Assembly (NCBI GenBank): GCA_951804985.1
Contig: OX638133.1
Span: 25,512,963-25,576,962, forward strand
From: Dryomyza anilis
Taxonomy: Eukaryota; Arthropoda; Insecta; Diptera; Dryomyzidae
Length of the DNA: 64,000 bases
Direction: 5' to 3'
The translations under genes and the position numbers were made by a program. The notes below the pieces were generated by a model. That model worked only from the letters and a program-made list of their open reading frames with translations. It was not told the origin of the DNA and did not search any database. Position 1 is the first letter of the stretch. Every line of letters starts with the position of its first letter. Below, piece by piece: positions 58,201 to 64,000 of the stretch.

Positions 58201-60283
58201 TTTTTCAAAAATGTATATGCACAGTTTTATCACTACAACGTCGTTATATTTATTAATACGCTTTATATATATTAAAAACTTAAATAAATTTAGTCACATT
58301 TTAGTCAATTATATAGTAAGTTGTGTTCATTAGTTTTTAGCGTATATTTTAGTGTAAAACAAAATACAAACTAAGCGCAATTTAATAAAATATAAATGAT
58401 AAAAATTCAAAAACATACTTTTAGTTCATTTCTGTGTCAAAATTATTAGGGTTGTTATATTTAATTATTGTCTATTGTAGATTGCAATAGTTTTTTGTTT
58501 TTCTTTTCAAATTAATTAAATATTATTATTTAAAAATACTTATTTTCAGTTTTAAATTGGGCGTTGCGATTAATCAAATTTATTGAATAATCAAATTTCT
58601 GATTAATTGATTAATCAAGATTTTCGATTAATCAGAACATTGATTAATCAATTAATCAGAACATTGATTAATCAGAACATTGATTAATCATTTAATCATG
58701 ATTCTGATTAATCAATATTTTGATTAATTGATTAATCGCACATCCCTAGTTTTAAACCAATTTCAAACGAATCTAGTATGAACATTTTCACTTAAATGTT
58801 TTTTAATTCGTTACTCAATACAAAAACATATTTTTTAAAATGAATACAAACTGAATGTTGCGATTTGAATGCATTTTAATACAATAAAGTTATATATTCT
58901 ATGCGATAAATAGAATATATAACTTTAAATCCTTGGAATAGAAAATTTTGGAAGTTCAAATATCCACGACTCTACTAATTATCTGTATTAGAATTGCAAA
59001 AATATTATTATTTGATTTAAATTAAGTTGTTTATGCAGCCTTTAGTTAATATCATAAGGCTTTTTTAGTATATTTATTATTTCCAAAATTTAATTATAGA
59101 TTTATATATTTATTAATTTAATATTTTTCATTTAAATCACTTATTTTATTTTATTCTATAAAATTTAATTATTTTATTTTTTATTTGATTTTTCTTCTGT
59201 TTCACTTATTTTGAATTGTATTTTGTTTTTCTTTAAACGTGCTGCATACAGCCTCCGCTGCTGCATCAGCATCCCGCGCAGGAGCCCAGCTACGAAATGT
59301 TCACATTGCGCCGGCAACTAAGCGAATACGAATACGAGATCAATAAGCTGAAGACAGCCGTCCAGAAGCTGTCCTCAGAGAACTCTGAACTGAAATCGAA
59401 ATTTTCGAATGCCTCGAAAAACGCCTCCAATTCGAGCGTCTACGATGAACCACTGTGAGCTTTTAATTGGCTTTTTTTGTATAATTTTATTTTAATTTTT
59501 CTTATTTTTTACTATTTTTTATTTTTAAAATTTTAATTTGCTGCTTTTATTGTTGTTCGTAATGCTTTGCTACATTATATGCCACAACTTGCCACCACCA
59601 CAGCCGCATCGATTTAAATGGCAGCGGCGAATCGCACGACAATGAGCCGCACTCTTTGCCCGAAGTTTGCATTGGCGGCGCCGGCTCCAACTCAACCTCC
59701 AGCTCCTCGTCGGCCACCAACTCCAATCAGTCGACGATAAAACGTCCCGCCAGCATGTATGAGCGTCGTCTGGGTGGCGGTGCACTCGGCAAACCTAGCG
59801 ATTGTCGCACCACCACAAGCATGTATCAGATGGCGGCGGACAAGCCGCTCGGTGAAGAGGTCAAAAATCGCACCGATGTGGTGACGCGCCGCCTCAAAGA
59901 GCTGATCATGGCCATGAGTCTGGATGTGCCGAACAAGGACAATTTGGTGCCGTGTGCCGAACGCATACGCATCGCTGTGATGGAGCTGATTTCGGTGTTT
60001 GCCATAAATGTTAGTAGTCTTTTGTGTTTGTTGGGTTTCATTTATTCTTTTATAATTTTTATAAATTATTTTTCTGCAGCAGTCCAACTGCAGCGAAATG
60101 ATCAAAGACACGCTCAAGAAATTGACGCGCTTCAATGGGCTGCTGCAACGCGAATGCGAGCATCTGCAGAATGCCTACATTGTCGACGACAAGGCCATCA
60201 TTGAGAAGTGCATCAAGGAGGTGCGCGACTGCGCCTATTACATCGCCAGCTCCACCAAGACGTTGGTCATGCAATTCGAATGA
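52204..60283 (+). CDS. Git: GIT-family ArfGAP scaffold
   Basis: Git couples ArfGAP activity to PIX and paxillin at adhesions and synapses and, in flies, supports Hippo signalling. Exons 52204-52261, 52375-53262, 54341-54426, 54487-54741, 59252-59454, 59604-60009 and 60080-60283 join in frame to 699 residues. The ArfGAP zinc finger is C13-x2-C16-x16-C33-x2-C36, with arginine finger R41 in VHRSLGRHIS. A His- and Gly-containing insert near residues 88-146 is less usual. Ankyrin repeats span about 155-245 (STPLHVAAKFG, GLTPLEVARTNNHN). The Spa-homology motif KLARFSRAEFAGLLTDVLID is at about 348-367. A coiled coil (about 446-480, LRRQLSEYEYEINKLK) would bind PIX. The C-terminal helical paxillin-binding domain runs from about 583 to the end (IASSTKTLVMQFE). 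The last acceptor is a CAGCAG pair, so 60080 or 60083 may be used. Confidence 0.95.
53480..54270. repeat. 41-bp minisatellite in Git intron 2
   Basis: GAATTACAATTGATGTGTTT plus TGAATTTCAAATGGAATTTCT repeats about 18 times; copies at 53751, 53792, 53833 and 53874 are exactly 41 bp apart. It fills most of the 1078-bp intron and leaves the splice sites clear. Confidence 0.9.
54742..54874 (+). terminator. Git: possible intronic stop and poly(A) site of Git (short isoform)
   Basis: If the donor at 54742 (CAG|GTAAAT, weak) is not used, the frame runs 16 more codons (ending LNNSFG) to TAA at 54790-54792. AATAAA follows at 54869-54874, 77 bp later. The resulting protein would have 445 residues with ArfGAP, ankyrin and Spa regions but no coiled coil or paxillin domain, like the short GIT2 form known in mammals. 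Transcript evidence is needed. Confidence 0.45.
55440..55800. mobile_element. foldback element E, complete copy (Git intron 4)
   Basis: The left arm AAAAGGGCGAATTT..., CATGCCAAAAGGGCGAATCT and TGTTTTCAAAGCACCTATC is mirrored by GATAGGTGCTTTGAAAACA and AAGATTCGCCCTTTTCGCTT on the right. Arms of about 170 bp. Related to 7073-7372. Confidence 0.75.
56424..56703. mobile_element. foldback element G (Git intron 4)
   Basis: ATATCGTCATTGTAGAACGA and AAAGTCACCAAATAC on the left pair with GTATTTGGTGACTTTTCGTT and CTACAACGACGATGTAATAA on the right. A one-arm fragment lies at about 20600-20660. 55801-56423 has no other feature. Confidence 0.7.
56876..57911. mobile_element. possible hAT-like element with nested SINE
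   Basis: TAGAGATGCCCA at the left and TGGACATTCCTA at the right are inverted with three mismatches. CGATGTATCGAAT words lie on both sides (about 56970 and 57597) with a SINE between them. A target duplication is only partly visible. Confidence 0.35.
57112..57412 (+). mobile_element. tRNA-derived SINE, best preserved copy
   Basis: Head with A box TAGCTCAGTGG (57121-57131) and B box GGTTCAAGCCT (57165-57175). Body ACATTTTTCTATACCGCGCC, ATCTCTCGGCAG, AACCTACGAGAGTAAAA, CTCTCACCCGCCG and GTAGGTCCCACCACTTTGAG. Tail AGCTCAAAATGG, GAGCTCGGCC and GGACTGTAGTGCCAAAC. Acceptor-stem pairing is absent, so it is a SINE and not a tRNA gene. It lies in Git intron 4. 57913-58548 is AT-rich with no gene. Confidence 0.85.
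58557..58748. mobile_element. hAT-type MITE with perfect 8-bp target duplication
   Basis: 192 bp. TIRs TTGGGCGTTGCGATTAATC and GATTAATCGCACATCCCTA are imperfect inverted repeats; GTTTTAAA at 58549-58556 and again at 58749-58756 is an exact target duplication. The interior is repeated GATTAATC. It lies in Git intron 4; 58757-59251 is AT-rich up to the exon. Confidence 0.9.
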
Positions 60284-60681
60284 TGTGTGCAGCATTATTT
60301 TATGTAGTATTTGTCTGCGTTGGCATTTCTATTTCACACAAATGATATTTTAATCACATGCACAAAGACACTAAGCTAACACACTTCTCCCTTACCCCTT
60401 CCCCATGTCCCCCTTGTGTATTTTATTGTATTCGTATGTAAATTTACGAAAATATATTTATAGAATATTCTAATCGCTCTTCCAAATATAAAACCTATAC
60501 CTATTGTATGCCTTAAAGTTAACCCACGTTATTAACGATTTATTAACTGACTAATTGTTTGTTGTACTCATCACTAATGTCACACAAATTGTGCATTTGC
60601 AAATGTATCACTAGATTAAACTAAAACCAAAATAACAAAAATGAACAAAACGAAAAAAAAAGAAAATAATATAAAAATGAT

Positions 60682-60687
60682 AATAAA
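60682..60687 (+). terminator. Git: poly(A) signal of the long Git transcript
   Basis: AATAAA about 400 bp after the stop codon, in an A-rich stretch. Earlier weaker variants exist. The 3' UTR would be 60284 to about 60705. Confidence 0.6.
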
Positions 60688-60799
60688 ATAACCTATATTA
60701 AAAACATTCTTGTTTTAATTCAAATTCTCTTGTTGTGCAAATATTTGCATTGTACTGTGTGAAAATCCACGAGCAGTCAATGCAGCATTTTCCAGTTTA

Positions 60800-61330
60800 G
60801 CAAAGGAATCGCCACGAATGGGACTTACGGCCAACGAGGACAAGACGAAGTACCTGGTGTCAATAAGCAAAGAGTCCCGGCGTCTTGGACAATACGTCAC
60901 TATTGACAACCACAACTTCATAGTCTTGAAAATATCCGTCTACTTAGCTACCAGCATCAGCAAAAATAACAATGTCAGTCTTGAGATTGGCCGAAGAATA
61001 ACTCCTGCCAACAGGTGTTACTTTGGGCTCAGTTGACAATTGAGGAGTAGAAGGAGCCATACAAAAATTACACTCTATAAGTCACTCATCATGCCAGACA
61101 TGGACGCTTGCTAACACCGATCAAGGAGCGTTCGAGAGAAAGATTCTTCGAAAAATTCATTGTCCAATATGAGTTGAAATCAAGTACAGAATCAGATGGA
61201 ACGATGAGTCGTCCGATCTCTACGTTGACATTGACATAGTCAGGCGCATTAAGATCCAGCGCCTACACTGGCTTAGACATATCGAGCGTATGGATGAAAA
61301 CGCTTTGGCCGATGTAGGGGAGGTTTCGTC
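60800..61330 (+). pseudogene. decayed non-LTR retrotransposon, reverse transcriptase C-terminal part
   Basis: Frames broken by shifts spell the end of a LINE reverse transcriptase: MGLTANEDKTKYLVSISKES, then SLEIGRRITPANRCYFGLS, KITLYKSLIMP, the FERKILRKIHCP phrase, and IQRLHWLRHIERMDENA. These are typical of insect LINE polymerases after the catalytic YADD region. The 5' part and any tail are missing. It is not functional. Clade not assigned. 61331-62203 shows no gene. Confidence 0.8.
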
Positions 61331-62203
61331 GACCAAGTAGCACAATCAACTCAGAAAGTAAACGTTATATAGCATTAAACTGTGTAGTGTAGCTACTGTA
61401 ACAGTAGGTCTTTATAAGTCCTGTTTAATTTACTGTATAAAGGTTTATTCATCTAAACAAACAACGCGTATACAGTAACTTCAGTTACTTCTACGAAAGG
61501 GTTAAGTCAACCTTTATAAGGACAGTACACGAAAAAATTCTCCATCACAATATTACAAATATCTTATTAACTAGGTTAGGGCAAACTAATGTGTACACTT
61601 TATGTTCATACCAGAATGGCAGTAATCTCTTCCCCAAGAATACTTTAATGTAAATATTGGAGTTTATTGTGCCTGTGCTGATGAAAGTTTTACTTTTTTT
61701 TGCAACAACTGCAGATTGGTAGTAAAATAAGAAACTGTCTCGATTTTTCAATTGCTTTTTGGTATTAAATTTTTGGTCCACATTTCCTTATGAATCTGCA
61801 GTATAAAATTCCTGACCAGTAAGTTGCGAAAAGTCGGTTAAGACATACGTTACGTCGTTCATTATGTAGCACTTGAATATTTAAAAATTCGAGTGCTACC
61901 TTTCCTTCAGTGTTCACCACATCCTTTTTTCTCCCAGAATGTAATGATCAGGTTCTATTTAAACTAATTTATTCCTTGGAAATAGAGTTTCATTCTATTT
62001 TTAGTTCGCTAGCAATTTTTTATAAGTTCACTGAAAGTTATACTGTAAAATGCTCTAATTTCATTTTCTTAATCCACTTCGATTGTATTTTTTAAAAGTA
62101 TGGACGAGTCCACTTCTAAGAAGTTATAAATATAATTTTTTGGCATTCATTCCACAGCCTTCTATATACCATTTTTTTAATGTTTTATGATTTTTATGAA
62201 AGA

Positions 62204-63797
62204 CTAGCTGGATCCGTTTATAAAGGTGTGGATACATTTACGCCCTTTTTAGTGCATGCCTACGACGCTTTTATTCCGCCCACATTGATCGTAGTGCCAT
62301 GCTCCTTTTTCCGATCTCGATCACATTCTACATGGCTATTAACATTTTTGAAAATGATCCTTTGTTTCGATTTGTACAACCCTGCTCTTAGTAAGTCAGG
62401 AGTTTTAGCATTTTTAAAATTGTTGTTATATGGGAGATGTCACGCCCCATTGTCCCATTCCGTCCAAGTGCTACGCAGGGCTCTGCTCCCAAAAAATCCA
62501 TCTGTTTTTTTTGGATTTTATCCACTTAAAAATTCAAGATTTTTGGATTTTTTTTATTTTATTGATTTTTGAACATTTTTCGAATTATAACTTTGGAAAT
62601 ATATTTGTGGTTTTCAGGGTACAATTTATGTTTTGAAAATTTAAGAATTTGTTTTAAACCACCAAATCGAAAAGTAATTATTTGAACCACTGCTGGATGA
62701 AATCTCTGGTGAAAATGGTAATGAAATGATTCATATATTATATTAGCCAACTTATGTAGATCCAAATAATTTAATGATGTAGTCGCCGAAACCATGGATT
62801 TAATTCAATTCAATGCCAATTTTAAAGCAGAGATATTGATTCAATCTAATAGTTTCTGAAGAGTTGTCGTGTTATAAAGAGAACATTTAAAATAGATTTG
62901 ATCAGGCACTTAGGCCGTTTTATTTTCTCGTCCATATGACTAATTCAGTATATAGAACCAAACGGCTTCCAGATCCAAGACGGTGAATTTTTTTCCACAA
63001 AGTATCATGATTCTACGTGTCCATTACAATGTTTAACATAATCTTATGTTTAGATTTTTTTAACTCTGCTCTTAGTAGGTAAAGAATAATAGCAATTTTA
63101 AGTTTTTTTTCTGTATGGGAGGTGCCATGCCCCATTGTCCAATCCCGTCCATATTCAACGCGATGATCGGAGTTTTCAATATGAACATTTGATTGTTTAT
63201 CTCTACTCTTAGTATGTCAGGAGTTATAGCATTTTTAATGTTTTTGATATATGAAAGGTGACACACCCCTTTATACTATACCGCCCACATTCTACGTGAC
63301 GATTCAACTTTTTAATATGAACCTTTGTTTCAATTTTCATAACTCTGGTCAGGAGTTATAACATTTTTAAAGTTATGGGAAGTGACACTCACCTTTATCA
63401 AATTCCGCCAACATTTAGCAAAAATATAAAAAACAACAAAATACATTACTGAGCCCAATTTCATGACTATGGCTATCTTATATAGATATTTTGAATTAAA
63501 AATTTAGTTTTGCCACGCCCATTTTTGTACCTTAGGAGGCAATTTTCAAAAAATCCCTTCGTAGTGCGCTCTCTCAATCAACACCCTGTCAAAATTTCAA
63601 GTTCCTAGGCTCAAATTTTGATTTTTTCGACGATTTTACGGCTTTTCCTTTGGGGTTTTCCGACTTTTCTTTTTTCCTAAACCACTCTTGCATTCACACG
63701 AACAAAATACAAAAAGAATCAATCCATTGGTTCGTTCTCCAGTGATGCTCTGGCACACACAGGACATTTCATTTTTATATATATAGATATATATAGA
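62204..63797 (-). mobile_element. Helitron-like element, old copy on the - strand
   Basis: Read on the - strand it begins near TCTATATATATAAAAATGAA (63797 or 63787) and ends GGATCCAGCTAG at 62204, the same terminal words as 22606-23349. Four or five diverged internal repeats carry a GGGAGGTGCCACGCCCCATT-like phrase (about 62430, 63117, 63245, 63375). The 3' hairpin is decayed. No protein-coding capacity. 63798-64000 has nothing recognisable. Confidence 0.65.
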
Positions 63798-64000
63798 TAT
63801 AGTAAATAGTGTGATGGACAATGTCACGACGATTGCAAGTCTGCCTTCTATGCACGAGGACGCAAGTTAGAATCCTGCATGCTGCAAAGTTTTTTTTATT
63901 TCGTAAATTGTGCGACTGTGCTACTTGGGTTGGAGTGCAAAACTGTCGCCAGCGTGTGCAACGCTCAAACGACCACAAACCAAAAACTTATTAAATGATG

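Overview
This is a 64-kb piece of an AT-rich, intron-bearing insect genome. Short GT-AG introns, TATA boxes about 30 bp before likely start sites, AATAAA signals, a tandem set of secreted acid-lipase genes, Elp2 and Git orthologues, and a heavy load of mariner, hAT, Helitron, SINE and LINE sequence point to a higher fly. A tephritid fruit fly is my inference; nothing in the window proves the species.

Layout. 1-9.7 kb is repeat-rich: a MITE family, a 186-bp satellite, a frameshifted mariner, a possible orphan gene 3' end at 4.87-5.06 kb, foldback elements, and a 1.77-kb almost pure (AAAATAAT)n array. 10.0-38.5 kb holds four acid lipase genes on the + strand (here A, B, C, D), all with the same three-exon plan and intact Ser-Asp-His triads. 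A is divergent. B, C and D are close relatives with a shared 165-bp promoter block and patchwork similarity that looks like gene conversion. C and D lie in tandem duplicated blocks of about 2.8 kb that include the same SINE insertion. The 12 kb between B and C is transposon debris. 38.5-46 kb has foldback repeats, one small secreted-protein gene on the - strand (41.6-42.1 kb) and a Helitron with internal minisatellites. 46.2-50.5 kb is Elp2 (six exons, 812 aa). 52.2-60.3 kb is Git (seven exons, 699 aa), whose 4.5-kb fourth intron carries a possible early stop and poly(A) site giving a 445-aa form, plus several transposons. The last 4 kb holds a decayed LINE reverse transcriptase and an old Helitron on the - strand.

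Function. The lipases would be secreted digestive or lysosomal-type triacylglycerol or sterol-ester hydrolases. Elp2 is the WD40 scaffold of the Elongator tRNA-modifying complex. Git is an ArfGAP scaffold that works with PIX and paxillin. These three groups have no operon-like relation; they are simply neighbours.

Limits. All calls come from reading the sequence. No alignment or database search was run, exon borders rest on splice consensus and reading-frame continuity, and repeat family boundaries are approximate unless a target-site duplication is stated.
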